In this document: piece after piece, positions 33,223-43,076 of the stretch
Layout: each line of letters starts with the position of its first letter
Numbering within the stretch: the first letter of the stretch is position 1
NCBI GenBank assembly: GCA_002449765.1
Contig: DJXN01000012.1
Location: forward strand, 295,066-359,065
DNA length: 64,000 bases
Source of the DNA: Fibrobacter sp. UBA7003
Lineage (GTDB): Bacteria > Fibrobacterota > Fibrobacteria > Fibrobacterales > Fibrobacteraceae
Direction: 5' to 3'
Made by a program: the position numbers and the translations under genes
The notes under the pieces: model-generated
Databases searched by the model: none
What the model saw: only the letters and a program-made list of their open reading frames with translations
Told to the model about the DNA's origin: nothing

Positions 33223-36200
33223 TCAACGTCTAGATTTAGGAGATACCCAGAACTTGAGCACTCCCATGTCGTGAACGAGCCAGTTCATCAGTTCCTGCGA
33301 GTATTCAACGCGCTTCTTTCGCAGAACAATCACATGCTCATTGAGCGTTTCGGTTTCGACATGGAACACAAGTTCGCTACCGCCATTTTCTTCGAACGGT
33401 TCAAAGCGCTGCATGCCTTCTTCCAGTTTTTGAAGGAATTCCTCAGTCAGCATCAAGGAATCCAGGCTCACATGAACATACTTGACCATGCGTCCGCGGA
33501 CATAGTCCAACTGGAAGACTTCCTCCACCGCAATCTGGAGTTCCTCTGTCAACTTGCGTTCCTTATCCCGCTTGTATTCCAGCAAACCCTTGACCAGAAT
33601 ACGGTCATCCCCAGAAATCTTGTCGCGGAAACGTTCCCAGTCGTCTTTCTTGAAGAACAGCTCGACTTCGCTGTGGAAGTCACGGATAACGCCGATACCG
33701 ATGGCACCGCCACGTTTTGTGTCGATAGACTTCATCGAGGTGACTACGCCACCCACGATAACCGTACTCCCCACCTTGCGTTTCAGTTCGTCATACGCAA
33801 GCGAAGATGTCGTAAATCCCTGAAGTTCAGGGCGGAACTCGTTGAGCGGATGCCCCGAAAGGAACAGGCCCAGCACCTCGCGTTCCTTGTTGAGCATTTC
33901 CATATCGCCCCACGGCTCGGCATCTTCCAGAACCTCGGCCGTATTCGCCATGGATGCGCCTGCCCCGCCCAAATCAAACAGGGACATCTGTCCCACGGAC
34001 TTGTCCTGCTGGTATTTGGCAGCCACCTCGATAGCGCGGTCCACTGTCGCCATGAGCACCGCGCGATTTCCCGGAAGGCAATCGAGAGCGCCCGCCATAA
34101 TGAGGCATTCCAAGACCTTCTTACTCAGCGGAGGATGTTTCTCCTTGAAGCTGCCCTGATATTCGGCCACGCGCTTGCAAAAATCAAAAATATCCTTGTA
34201 AGGGCCGTGTTTCTCGCGTTCGGCCACCACATCCTCGACAACGGCGATACCCACGTTCCGGATTCCGCCCAGACCATAAAGAATATTGCCATCCTTGTCG
34301 GCCGAAAACACGCCGAGAGAGACGTTGATATTCGGGGAAAGCACCGGCACGCCGATGCGCTTACATTCCTGGATGATGGTGACGATATCTTCCGTCTTGC
34401 CCATCTTGGATGTCATGGACGCCGCCATGTATTCAGGGCCATAGTTCGCCTTGAGATACGCAGTCTGATAAGCCACGTACGCATAGGCGGCCGCATGGCT
34501 CTTGTTGAATGCGTATCCGCAGAACGGGAGCACGGCATCCCACACCTTCTGAATCAGAGCCTTGTCGTACCCCTTGTCGATACACTTCTGGAAAAATTCC
34601 GGCTGGAGTTTTTCCATCTTTTCGGGCATCTTCTTGGCCATGATACGGCGGATGTTGTCAGCGCCGCCCAGCGTGTAGCCTCCCAGCACCTGAGCAAGCT
34701 GCATCACCTGTTCCTGATAGACGATAACGCCGTAGGTTTCCGAAAGGATGGGGTTCAAGTCCGGATGGTAGCAGTCAATCTCTTCGTTGCCCAGCTTGCG
34801 CGCAATGAAGTGCGGAATCTGGTCGATAGGACCCGGACGGTAAAGCGCGTTCATAGCGATAAGGTCGCCAATACGGTTCGGCTTGAGTTCGCGCAAATAC
34901 TTCTGCATACCCGGAGATTCAAACTGAAACACCGTGGTCGTCATGCCCTTGCCCAAAAGGTCGAACGTCTTCTTATCGTCGAGAGGGATATGCCCCATAT
35001 CCAGGTCGATGCCACGATTCTTCTTGATCATGTTCACCGCATCCTGGATGATAGACAAGTTAATAAGGCCGAGGAAGTCCATCTTCAAGAGGCCGATCGT
35101 CTCGGAATAATGCTTGTCGTACATCACCACCGGGGTATCGGCGGGGGCAGCACGGTAAAGGGGAGCAAGGTTGTAGATGGGGGTCGGCGTAATCACCACG
35201 CCGCACGCATGCACGCCCGTCTGGCGCGGCAAATCTTCGAGTCGGAGCGCGATACTCCAGAGTTCCTGGTAGCGCGAATTGCCCTCGATCAACGCCCGAA
35301 GCGGTTCCGGGCTATAATCCGGAGCAACCGGGTTCCCTTTCTTGTCGAGGCCCGTCCAGGCATCGTTGAGGCTAAAGTTGAGCACGCGTTGCGGGAAACA
35401 GGCGATAATCTGGTCGGCTTCCGTATAATGGATGTCCAGAACTCGCGCCACATCCTTGATGACCTGCTTGGACTTGAGCATGCCGTAGGTAATAATCTGG
35501 CCCACACAGTCGGCACCATACTTGCGCGTCACATAATCGATGACGCGGCCGCGGTCACGGTCAGCAATGTCCGTATCGATATCGGGCATGGACACGCGTT
35601 CGGGGTTCAGGAATCTCTCGAAAAGGAGGCCAAACTTGAGCGGGTCGATGTCGGTAATGCCGATGATGTAGGTGACGAGCGAACCCGCCGCAGATCCACG
35701 TCCCGGTCCCACGGGAATTCCGTGTTCGCGCGACCAGTTGATAAAGTCCCACACGATGAGCAGGTAGCCAGCAACGTTCATGTTGCGGATACAGTTCAGT
35801 TCCTTGTACATGCGCTGGCCCACTTCGGTGTCATGCGTCGGGAACTTGAAATCTTCGTCAGGGAAACGCCATTTGAGGCGTTCGTTGCAGAGGTGGATGA
35901 TGTAGATGTCGGAATCGGAGCCCGGCTTGCAATCCTTGGCCGTAGCCTTCGCGATGGCGGCCCGGTCCTCGTCGGTGAGGCTTTCCGCATCCTTCTCATT
36001 TTTCTCGCAATACTTCTTGAGCTGCTTTTCGTAGAAGGTGGGGTATTCCGCATCGTATTCGGCCTTCATGATGGCCTTGATTTCCTGGTATTCTTCCGAG
36101 GCCAGGAATTCCTTCGGAATTTCGAATCGGGGCCAAAAGTCGTCGCCGATACCCGTCACCACCTCGAAATTGCAGCGTTCCGCAATGGAAACCGTATTCT

Positions 36201-37011
36201 CGATGGCTCCTGGAATATGGCCGAAGAGTTCGCGCATCTCGGCTTCGGTGCGGAAATAGAACTTGTCGCTCGGAAAGCGCTTGTCTTCAAACGTCTTGAG
36301 CTTTTCGGTCAGGGCGATACAGCGGAGCGCCTTGTGCGCCTGAGCATCCTGCTGCTTGATGTAATGGACATCGCCCACGGCAACGATTCCGCGGCCAAGT
36401 TCCTCGGCCAGCCGCACGTTGAAATCGTTCACGCGCCCCTGCAGTTCGATTCCGTTGTTGCAAACCGAAAGGTAGAGGTGGTCTCGATCAAAAATCTTGT
36501 CGAGTTCGAACATGAAGTCGCGAGCAGGAGTTTCGCGGGCCGCCGCAACGTTCTGTCCATAACGGCTAAAGTAGTCTCCAGCAATAGCTATGAGGCCCGC
36601 CTTGTGTTCGGCGACGACGCTCAAAGGGACAGACGGAATCTCCGCCCAACGGTCCGATTCCTCATAACGGAAACTGACGATACGAAGCAGATTGTAATAG
36701 CCTTCCTTGTTCTCCACCAGGAGCGTCAGGCGTTCGTAAGTGGTCGTATCCTTCTGCGTCGAACCGGGAGAATCGACATAGACATGGCACCCCAGCACCG
36801 TCTTGATGGGCGGGAGCCCCTTTTCCTTGCGCTTCTTGTTCAGGGCCTTCCCGCGTTCCTGGAATTCCAGGATACCAAACATCGCGCCATGATCCGTCAA
36901 CGCGACAGCCGGAGCGTTATCGGCCGCTGCGGCAGCAAAAATATCATCTAAGCGGGCGGACGACTGTAAAATCGAGAACTCGGAATGTACTTGGAGATGA
37001 ACAAAAGCCAT
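33223..37011 (-). CDS. dnaE: DNA polymerase III alpha subunit
   Basis: Replicative polymerase, 1262 residues, a full-length DnaE1-type protein. The N-terminal PHP domain starts [19 protein letters not shown] and includes [16 protein letters not shown]. The catalytic core has [21 protein letters not shown] and [14 protein letters not shown] with the metal-binding Asp pair, and further on [25 protein letters not shown] and [23 protein letters not shown]. The helix-hairpin-helix and an OB-fold ([22 protein letters not shown]) follow. The C-terminus is the tau-binding region. It leads an operon with lpxB and has no SD; a TTAAAT box lies 7 nt before the ATG. Confidence 0.97.
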   Translation of the reverse strand: MAFVHLQVHSEFSILQSSARLDDIFAAAAADNAPAVALTDHGAMFGILEFQERGKALNKKRKEKGLPPIKTVLGCHVYVDSPGSTQKDTTTYERLTLLVENKEGYYNLLRIVSFRYEESDRWAEIPSVPLSVVAEHKAGLIAIAGDYFSRYGQNVAAARETPARDFMFELDKIFDRDHLYLSVCNNGIELQGRVNDFNVRLAEELGRGIVAVGDVHYIKQQDAQAHKALRCIALTEKLKTFEDKRFPSDKFYFRTEAEMRELFGHIPGAIENTVSIAERCNFEVVTGIGDDFWPRFEIPKEFLASEEYQEIKAIMKAEYDAEYPTFYEKQLKKYCEKNEKDAESLTDEDRAAIAKATAKDCKPGSDSDIYIIHLCNERLKWRFPDEDFKFPTHDTEVGQRMYKELNCIRNMNVAGYLLIVWDFINWSREHGIPVGPGRGSAAGSLVTYIIGITDIDPLKFGLLFERFLNPERVSMPDIDTDIADRDRGRVIDYVTRKYGADCVGQIITYGMLKSKQVIKDVARVLDIHYTEADQIIACFPQRVLNFSLNDAWTGLDKKGNPVAPDYSPEPLRALIEGNSRYQELWSIALRLEDLPRQTGVHACGVVITPTPIYNLAPLYRAAPADTPVVMYDKHYSETIGLLKMDFLGLINLSIIQDAVNMIKKNRGIDLDMGHIPLDDKKTFDLLGKGMTTTVFQFESPGMQKYLRELKPNRIGDLIAMNALYRPGPIDQIPHFIARKLGNEEIDCYHPDLNPILSETYGVIVYQEQVMQLAQVLGGYTLGGADNIRRIMAKKMPEKMEKLQPEFFQKCIDKGYDKALIQKVWDAVLPFCGYAFNKSHAAAYAYVAYQTAYLKANYGPEYMAASMTSKMGKTEDIVTIIQECKRIGVPVLSPNINVSLGVFSADKDGNILYGLGGIRNVGIAVVEDVVAEREKHGPYKDIFDFCKRVAEYQGSFKEKHPPLSKKVLECLIMAGALDCLPGNRAVLMATVDRAIEVAAKYQQDKSVGQMSLFDLGGAGASMANTAEVLEDAEPWGDMEMLNKEREVLGLFLSGHPLNEFRPELQGFTTSSLAYDELKRKVGSTVIVGGVVTSMKSIDTKRGGAIGIGVIRDFHSEVELFFKKDDWERFRDKISGDDRILVKGLLEYKRDKERKLTEELQIAVEEVFQLDYVRGRMVKYVHVSLDSLMLTEEFLQKLEEGMQRFEPFEENGGSELVFHVETETLNEHVIVLRKKRVEYSQELMNWLVHDMGVLKFWVSPKSRR

Positions 37012-37018
37012 ACCCGCA

Positions 37019-37024
37019 ATTTAA
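37019..37024 (-). promoter_or_regulatory. TTAAAT box 7 nt before dnaE
   Basis: The minus strand reads TGTTAAATTGCGGGT before ATG 37011; there is no SD. It is the least TATATT-like member of the set but has the same spacing. Confidence 0.4.
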
Positions 37025-37075
37025 CAAAAAAGCACTTACAGGAACTCCTTCAAAATATCCCTTCATCAAAAATTG

Positions 37076-37081
37076 TATTTT
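37076..37081 (+). promoter_or_regulatory. TATTTT box 7 nt before gmd
   Basis: TTGTATTTTTTACAAC precedes ATG 37089; there is no SD. It faces the dnaE box ~52 bp away, forming a compact divergent promoter pair. Confidence 0.45.
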
Positions 37082-37088
37082 TTACAAC

Positions 37089-38108
37089 ATGAAACGCGCA
37101 CTTATTACAGGCATTACCGGCCAGGACGGTTCGTACCTGGCAGAATTTCTTCTCGAGAAGGGTTACGAAGTTTATGGGCTCGTCCGCCGCAAAAGCAAGC
37201 TCGACTTCAACAACGCCGAACACCTCAAGGGCAAAGTCACCTTCATCTTCGGCGACATGACCGACTCCGCATCGCTTTTGCGTGCCATGGAAATCGCGAA
37301 ACCCGACGAGATATACAACCTCGCCGCGCAGTCCTTCGTGACCACCTCCTGGGAAACCCCGCTCTCCACCGCCGATATCAACGCCATCGGCGTCACGAAA
37401 CTTTTGGAAGCGGTCCGCCTCGTGAAGCCCGACACCCGCGTTTACCAGGCATCGACCAGCGAGATGTTCGGCAAGGTGCAGGCTATCCCGCAGAACGAGA
37501 CTACGCCTTTCTACCCGCGCAGCCCTTATGGAGTTTCCAAGCTCTACGGGCACTGGATTATCAAGAACTACCGCGAGAGCTACGGCATGTTCGCCTGCTC
37601 CGGCATCCTCTTCAACCACGAATCTGAACGCCGCGGCGCCGAATTCGTGACCCGAAAGATTACCATCGCTGTCGCAAAGATCAAGGCAGGCAAGCAGGAC
37701 GTGCTTGAACTCGGGAACATGGACGCAAGCCGCGACTGGGGTCATAGCGCCGACTACGTGCGCGCCATGTGGCTCATGCTGCAGCAGCCCGAGGCCGACG
37801 ACTTCGTGGTCGCCACCGGCAAGACGCATACCGTCCGCGAGTTCGTAACGCTCGCCTTCAAGGCCGCCGGAATGGAAATCGAATTCCACGGCAAGGGCGT
37901 CGACGAATACGCGACCCTCAAGGGTACCGACAAGGTAGTCGTGAAGGTGAACCCGCAGTTCTTCCGCCCCGCCGAAGTGGACCTGCTCATCGGCGACGCA
38001 AGCAAGGCGAAGAAGGTCCTTGGCTGGGAACCGCAAATCAGCTACGAAGAACTCGCGAAGCGCATGGTCGAAAGCGACATCAAGCTCCTTGCCGAAGGAA
38101 AGATTTGA
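37089..38108 (+). CDS. gmd: GDP-mannose 4,6-dehydratase
   Basis: Converts GDP-D-mannose to GDP-4-keto-6-deoxy-D-mannose, precursor of GDP-rhamnose, GDP-fucose and related sugars. The 339-residue extended SDR has the NADP motif [30 protein letters not shown], the catalytic STSEMFGKV threonine/glutamate and the Tyr-x3-Lys of [12 protein letters not shown], followed by [20 protein letters not shown] (in part) and [19 protein letters not shown]. All are diagnostic for GMD. First of four coupled genes; its stop overlaps the next start as TGATG. Confidence 0.96.
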   Translation: MKRALITGITGQDGSYLAEFLLEKGYEVYGLVRRKSKLDFNNAEHLKGKVTFIFGDMTDSASLLRAMEIAKPDEIYNLAAQSFVTTSWETPLSTADINAIGVTKLLEAVRLVKPDTRVYQASTSEMFGKVQAIPQNETTPFYPRSPYGVSKLYGHWIIKNYRESYGMFACSGILFNHESERRGAEFVTRKITIAVAKIKAGKQDVLELGNMDASRDWGHSADYVRAMWLMLQQPEADDFVVATGKTHTVREFVTLAFKAAGMEIEFHGKGVDEYATLKGTDKVVVKVNPQFFRPAEVDLLIGDASKAKKVLGWEPQISYEELAKRMVESDIKLLAEGKI

Positions 38109-38998
38109 TGAAAGTCGTCATCGTCGGTGCAGCCGGATTCGTAGGCAAGTACCTTACCCGCGAGCTTGAAGCCGCAGGGCATAGCGTGGTGACCGCGGAT
38201 CTCCCCGAGGTGAACCTGCAGAACGCGCCCCAGGTGGAAGCGCTCATTGAAGGAGCGAAACCCGACGCCATCGTGAATCTCGCCGCCATCAGTTCGGTAG
38301 GGGCCTCCTGGAAGTGCCCCGCCGATACCATCAGCGTGAACGTGAACGGAACGCTCAACCTGCTGGAAGCTATCCGCAAGCATGCGCCGCACGCAAAGAC
38401 GCTTTTAATCGGGAGCGCCGAGGAATACGCCATTCCCGAAGGGAACAAGGCGCTCAAGGAAACGGACCCGCTCGAAGCGAGCAACCCCTACGGCATCTCG
38501 AAGATTGCGCAAGAAAACTTCGCACAGCTCTACCGCAAGAAATACGGCATGCAAATCGTGTGCACGCGCTCCTTCAACCACACCGGAGTCGGGCAGACGA
38601 CAACGTTTGCGCTCCCGAGTTTCGTGAAGCAGGTCGCCGAAATCGACAAGTCGGGAAAGCCCGGCAAGATTCTCGTGGGGAACCTGAGCGCCTGGCGCGA
38701 TTTCTCCGATGTGGAAGACGTCGTACATGTCTACCGCATGCTGCTCGAAAACGAAAACGAGTTCGACACCTACAACGTGGGCTCCGGAATCGCAAACAGG
38801 ATCGAAGATTTGCTGAAAGACGTGATTCTAAAATTCACGCCTGCCGAAATTGAAATCGTCGTGGACCCCGAGAAGGTGCGCCCGGTAGAAACTCCATACC
38901 TGTGCGCCGACAACACCCGCATAAAGAAGTATTGGAAAGGCACCGACATACGCACGACCCTCAAGAAGATGTTTGACCACTTCAGGGCAGAGGCATAG
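38108..38998 (+). CDS. rmd: GDP-4-keto-6-deoxy-mannose reductase (Rmd-like)
   Basis: A 296-residue extended SDR that most likely reduces the Gmd product to GDP-D-rhamnose. Visible motifs are VVIVGAAGFVGKYLTRELE, the active-site SAEEYAIPEG and Tyr-x3-Lys in SNPYGISKIAQENFA, then RSFNHTGVGQT and WRDFSDVEDVVHVYRML. The RSFNHxGPGQ-type motif separates Rmd-like reductases from GMD. A GDP-fucose synthase (epimerase/reductase) or talose-forming reductase is the alternative, but those have a different active-site context. Translationally coupled to gmd by a 1-nt stop/start overlap. Confidence 0.85.
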   Translation: MKVVIVGAAGFVGKYLTRELEAAGHSVVTADLPEVNLQNAPQVEALIEGAKPDAIVNLAAISSVGASWKCPADTISVNVNGTLNLLEAIRKHAPHAKTLLIGSAEEYAIPEGNKALKETDPLEASNPYGISKIAQENFAQLYRKKYGMQIVCTRSFNHTGVGQTTTFALPSFVKQVAEIDKSGKPGKILVGNLSAWRDFSDVEDVVHVYRMLLENENEFDTYNVGSGIANRIEDLLKDVILKFTPAEIEIVVDPEKVRPVETPYLCADNTRIKKYWKGTDIRTTLKKMFDHFRAEA

Positions 38999-39005
38999 GA
39001 CTTGC

Positions 39006-40097
39006 ATGGGTAACGCCCCGAAAATCGCGATAGACGCCCGCATGGTGAGTAGGTCCGGTATAGGCACCTGCATCCAACACTGGCTTCGCGACGTGGGCTA
39101 CAGCGTAGCGCTCGGCGACCCGAAGGACCTCGATGCCTACGGCGAAGTGCCCACGCACATTCCATTCATCAGCGGCATCTACGGCTACAAGGAACAGCTC
39201 AAGTTCCCCTACTGCAAGTTGCGCAAGCAAAAGCCCGACGTTTTGCACATCCCGCACTGCAACGTACCGCTCTTTTACCGCGGGAAGATGATGGTGACGG
39301 TCCACGACCTCACCCACCTTGTGCACCCCGAGTTCTTGCCGATGAAGGTAGTGCACCTGTATTTCAAGTTCATCTTCTGGTTCATCTGCAAGCGCGCGAA
39401 CCGCATTCTCGCGGATTCCGAAAGCACCAAGCGCGACCTTCTGCGGTTCTACAAGGCAGACGAATCGAAAATAACTGTTGTCCCGCTGGGTTACGGGAAG
39501 GAATTCGTCCGCAAGCCCAAGGAAGAATTTGAATACCTGTACGAGAAATTCAATATCCCGCGCGACAAGAAGATTCTTTTGTACGTCGGGAACTTGCTCC
39601 CCCACAAGAACCTGAACATGCTCCTGAAAGGTTTCGCCCGCATGCAGGGGAAAGAGAATTGCAGGCTCGTGCTTGTCGGCAAGGCATTCAGTGGCCGCAC
39701 GCAGGACACCCGCGAAAAAGAACTTGGACTAGAAGGCCTCACAATACACGCCGGCATGGTCAGCCAGGAAGACCTCGTGAACTTCTACAACTTGGCCGAC
39801 CTGTTCGTGCTGCCCTCGCTCTACGAAGGTTTCGGGCTCCCCGTACTCGAAGCATTCGCCTGCGGCACTCCCGTCGCCTGTTCCAACACGTCGTCACTCC
39901 CCGAAGTCGGCGGGAGCGTCGCAAAATACTTCGACCCGAAGGATGCCGAAAGCATTGCCCGCACATTGGAAAATTCCATCGACGACAAGGGCAAATACGA
40001 TGGCGAAATCGATGCCTGGGTAAGCAAGTTCACGTGGGAATCGAGTGCCAGGCAAATTCGCGAAATTGCTACAGAGCTCGCCGCAGAAAAAGGTTAA
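39006..40097 (+). CDS. Glycosyltransferase family 4
   Basis: A 363-residue GT-B enzyme. The N-terminus (KIAIDARMVSRSGIGTCIQHW) and YRGKMMVTVHDLTHLVHPE are typical of GT4 mannosyl/rhamnosyl transferases. The C-terminal Rossmann domain starts at KKILLYVGNLLPHKNLNMLL and carries the E-X7-E motif EGFGLPVLE with ACGTPVACSNTSSLPEVGG after it. It lies 7 nt after rmd, so GDP-rhamnose (or a related GDP-6-deoxyhexose) is a likely donor. ATG 39006 is chosen because the family N-terminus starts there; an in-frame start at 38973 would overlap rmd. Confidence 0.88.
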   Translation: MGNAPKIAIDARMVSRSGIGTCIQHWLRDVGYSVALGDPKDLDAYGEVPTHIPFISGIYGYKEQLKFPYCKLRKQKPDVLHIPHCNVPLFYRGKMMVTVHDLTHLVHPEFLPMKVVHLYFKFIFWFICKRANRILADSESTKRDLLRFYKADESKITVVPLGYGKEFVRKPKEEFEYLYEKFNIPRDKKILLYVGNLLPHKNLNMLLKGFARMQGKENCRLVLVGKAFSGRTQDTREKELGLEGLTIHAGMVSQEDLVNFYNLADLFVLPSLYEGFGLPVLEAFACGTPVACSNTSSLPEVGGSVAKYFDPKDAESIARTLENSIDDKGKYDGEIDAWVSKFTWESSARQIREIATELAAEKG

Positions 40098-40100
40098 GGG

Positions 40101-41045
40101 ATGCAGCAGGGTTCGGCAAAAAAAATTCTTTCGAGCGTATTGAAGGCGGCCATCAGTATCGGTGGCCTCGCCTACATATTCTACAAGGTCCCGTTTGCCG
40201 ATGTAAGCAACCACTGGACAGCGCAGGCACTCCCGTGGATTGGCGTCATCCTCTTCTGCACGCTGTTCAGCATGTTCATCCAGGCGAACCGCTGGCGCGG
40301 GCTTTTACTCGAAGAAGGCAAGAAAATCAGGTTCCGCACGTTCTACGCCTACATCGCGCTCGGATATTTTTTCAACAACCTGCTCCCCAGCGGATTCGGC
40401 GGGGATGCGGTCAAGACCATCGCATTCGGAAAGCGATTCGGGAACATGGCGAACTCGGTCGCGGCAGTCGCCATCTCTCGCGTGATGGGTCTCATCGCGA
40501 TGTTCATCTGCTTCTTTGTAACACTCCCGTTCGTTATCGCCCGTTACGACATTCCCGCCATGTATACGGGCGCCGTATGTGCAGTCGCTCTCGTTTCCGT
40601 CCTCATCATTGTCGGCGGGCTATTTTCGGATAAAATAAGAATCCCTAAAAAAATCGCAGGGCGCATCCCGTTCCTGACAAAGTTGCAGGACGCCTTCTCC
40701 ATTTACCGCAATTACAAAAAGGCGTTCTTCCTTTCGGGACTAGATTCTATCTGGCTGCAGATTTCGTCCATCGCCATCCATTACGCATACTTCCAGGCGG
40801 TAGGCGTTCCGGTAGATATCGCGACCATCACGGTGTTCATGACAATCACCATCACGGTTTCGATGCTCCCGATTTCAATAAACGGCATCGGTATCCGCGA
40901 AGGCGTAAATGTTAGTTTATTCACAGGCCTGCTCGGCATCCCCGCCGACATCGTCCTTGCCGCAGCACTCCTCGGATACATCCCCATGGTATTCCAGGCC
41001 GTGCAGGGGGCCGTGGTTTTCGGAGCCCTCGGGAAGCGAAAATAG
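40101..41045 (+). CDS. Flippase-like multi-pass membrane protein (UPF0104 family), second copy
   Basis: A 314-residue membrane protein with about eight helices and the same landmarks as the gene at 25617: MFIQANRWRGLLLEEGKK, YIALGYFFNNLLPSGFGGDAVKTI and LPISINGIGIREGVNVSLFTGLLG. The C-terminus is short and basic (ALGKRK). It follows the glycosyltransferase by 3 nt, ending the gmd-rmd-GT4 operon, which ties this copy to export or handling of a 6-deoxyhexose-containing lipid-linked glycan. The assigned name comes from the MprF membrane half; no lysyl-transfer domain is present. Confidence 0.8.
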   Translation: MQQGSAKKILSSVLKAAISIGGLAYIFYKVPFADVSNHWTAQALPWIGVILFCTLFSMFIQANRWRGLLLEEGKKIRFRTFYAYIALGYFFNNLLPSGFGGDAVKTIAFGKRFGNMANSVAAVAISRVMGLIAMFICFFVTLPFVIARYDIPAMYTGAVCAVALVSVLIIVGGLFSDKIRIPKKIAGRIPFLTKLQDAFSIYRNYKKAFFLSGLDSIWLQISSIAIHYAYFQAVGVPVDIATITVFMTITITVSMLPISINGIGIREGVNVSLFTGLLGIPADIVLAAALLGYIPMVFQAVQGAVVFGALGKRK

Positions 41046-41162
41046 ACGCTTTATCTCCCAAAACTTGTTCTTAAACACCTTTTTCTGACGAAAAATAAGT
41101 TTTTTGTTCTCTTCACCTCCTTTTTTCTTATTTTTCTTTACAAACAAAAAAGGATGGACAAC

Positions 41163-43070
41163 ATGAAGTTATTGAAAAAAGCCTCCATATTCACATTCTG
41201 CACCCTGGCATATTTGACCGGGTGTTCCACCAACGATGATTCATCGCCCATAAGATCCAGGGATGATTCTTCAATCGAAGAACCCCAAGAAACCAACGTG
41301 GATGTCGTTGTCGGCTGCGAAGAAATCACGGACGAAGCGGACAAGGCCAAAATCGAAAAAATCAAGAGCGACCTTACCGATGTCTACTCCACCTTCGGGG
41401 ATGGCGACCTGAGCAAGGCGCAAGAAATGAGCGCCGCGACAAAGTCCTCCATCGAGGCAATCCTCAAGAAGTATCCCGGTAACTGCGAAGCGCAGCTCGC
41501 CTACACGGCATCCATCATCTCGGATATCGCGAACAACAAGAAAATCAACAACCTGGTCGATACGCTGCTCGCCCGCACGGGTAAGCCCGGCGCATCGCTC
41601 TTCTCGCGCGACATGATGGGTTCTTCCGAGGTTTCCTTCAATCTCGCCTTCCATTCCACCGACGAACTTCGCGGCATTTTGGTAAGCGACGTTCAATCCA
41701 CCATCGCAACCGCCATTCCGTCGCTGGATTCCTCCATCCGCTACATGACGAACATCGCAAACGACGACGCGTTCACCTGCACCTACACCATCGACGAGCG
41801 CGATGTTGAACTTGACCGCGGTGAATTCGCCCCGGTACTTGCCGCGTTGTACGCCGCCAAGGCGACACTCACGGCAGTTGTCAGCATTAACCTCGACATC
41901 GACGAGAACGGCAAATACGACTGGATTGATTCCCTTATGGAATTAGGCGCCAAGGTAAACTACTACGACAACCACGGTATCGAGCGCCTGTTCAAGTTTA
42001 TCGGGAAAGACAGCAAGTTCACCTCTGTCCATGATTCCTGGAAAAAAGAATACAAGAACATCCCGAACATGATAGACAGCGCGATTAGCTACGTGCAGTT
42101 CGGCCTGCAGTACGGACTCGAAGAAGCAAAGAACGGCCTCAAGACCCAGGAAAACGACCTCTACATCGTGGGTGACGGCGAAGAAGCCGACCTGAGTACC
42201 GCCGACGCCCAGAAGATTATCGATTCCCTGAGCACCATCAAGACCCAGCTCCGTACCGGCTTCGACATCCCCTACGCCGAAGGCAAGACCATCAAGATCG
42301 CGCCCTACAAGTGGTTTGAAAACACCGACGGTATCCAGAAGTTCCTGCCGTACCACGTGGTGAACGACAAGTCCGAATGGGTGAACCCGGACGGCGGTTT
42401 CTACTGGTCCGAAGACCTGGAATACCATGCTTACGCCCAGAGGTTCATGCAGGGTTACGTGGCCCAGGAATACTACAAGTTCAACCCCAACATTGAAAGC
42501 AACCAAGTCAGCGGATGGGAAGACGACGAGACCTCGGGAACAATCTTCATGGATGTCTACGAACCTGAACGTATCGAAGCAGAAATCGGCTACGTTGCTG
42601 ACGGTTGCAAGATCAAGTTCGTCGTCAACAGCTACGTGGAAGGCGACCCCTGGGCCATGATTAATAGCGACGAGCCAATAACAAAAACCGAATGGAAGAT
42701 TCCTGACGTGACGCTCCCCGCAGGAATGTGCAAGGACGACAAGGGCACCATCAAGTACGCCGTCGCCTTCTACGAGAACGAGGTTCCCAACTTCGGGTAC
42801 TTTACCGACAAGGACGGCAACAAGACCGAGACTATCCAGGGCCTCCTCAACGGCAAGATGGTCGATTCCGAAATCGAGAAGTACACCTTCGAAGACCTCC
42901 GCAAGTTCATCATCTTCCCCGATGTCACGTTCGGTGGCATTTTCCCCGACATGACCGTAGACTCCTTCTGGGATGAATTCATCAAGGGCGCCATCGACGA
43001 CGACTTCGACGAATACTACGAAGATGAAGAAGACTGGGACGAACAAGAAAACGAATTCGCCATTGATTAA
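41163..43070 (+). CDS. Large lipoprotein of unknown function
   Basis: A 635-residue exported protein. The signal peptide MKLLKKASIFTFCTLAYLTG ends in a lipobox LTG-C with Cys21, followed by Asp/Ser-rich residues (STNDDSSP). Helical segments follow (AQEMSAATKSSIEAILKKYP, LYAAKATLTAVVSINLDIDENG), then mixed strands, and an extremely acidic tail (DDDFDEYYEDEEDWDEQE). I recognise no family. Start: ATG 41154 and ATG 41163 are both in frame; 41163 is preferred because AGGA lies 8 nt before it and the signal peptide begins cleanly. The beta-barrel gene follows after 6 nt, suggesting an outer-membrane pair. Confidence 0.75.
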   Translation: MKLLKKASIFTFCTLAYLTGCSTNDDSSPIRSRDDSSIEEPQETNVDVVVGCEEITDEADKAKIEKIKSDLTDVYSTFGDGDLSKAQEMSAATKSSIEAILKKYPGNCEAQLAYTASIISDIANNKKINNLVDTLLARTGKPGASLFSRDMMGSSEVSFNLAFHSTDELRGILVSDVQSTIATAIPSLDSSIRYMTNIANDDAFTCTYTIDERDVELDRGEFAPVLAALYAAKATLTAVVSINLDIDENGKYDWIDSLMELGAKVNYYDNHGIERLFKFIGKDSKFTSVHDSWKKEYKNIPNMIDSAISYVQFGLQYGLEEAKNGLKTQENDLYIVGDGEEADLSTADAQKIIDSLSTIKTQLRTGFDIPYAEGKTIKIAPYKWFENTDGIQKFLPYHVVNDKSEWVNPDGGFYWSEDLEYHAYAQRFMQGYVAQEYYKFNPNIESNQVSGWEDDETSGTIFMDVYEPERIEAEIGYVADGCKIKFVVNSYVEGDPWAMINSDEPITKTEWKIPDVTLPAGMCKDDKGTIKYAVAFYENEVPNFGYFTDKDGNKTETIQGLLNGKMVDSEIEKYTFEDLRKFIIFPDVTFGGIFPDMTVDSFWDEFIKGAIDDDFDEYYEDEEDWDEQENEFAID

Positions 43071-43076
43071 TCAACA

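Noticed and set aside
33271..36951. 1226-codon plus-strand ORF opposite dnaE
   Set aside because: The minus strand encodes an intact, motif-complete DnaE. The plus-strand product is His/Arg/Val-rich with no recognisable domain. Long antisense ORFs are expected when the sense codons avoid TTA, CTA and TCA.
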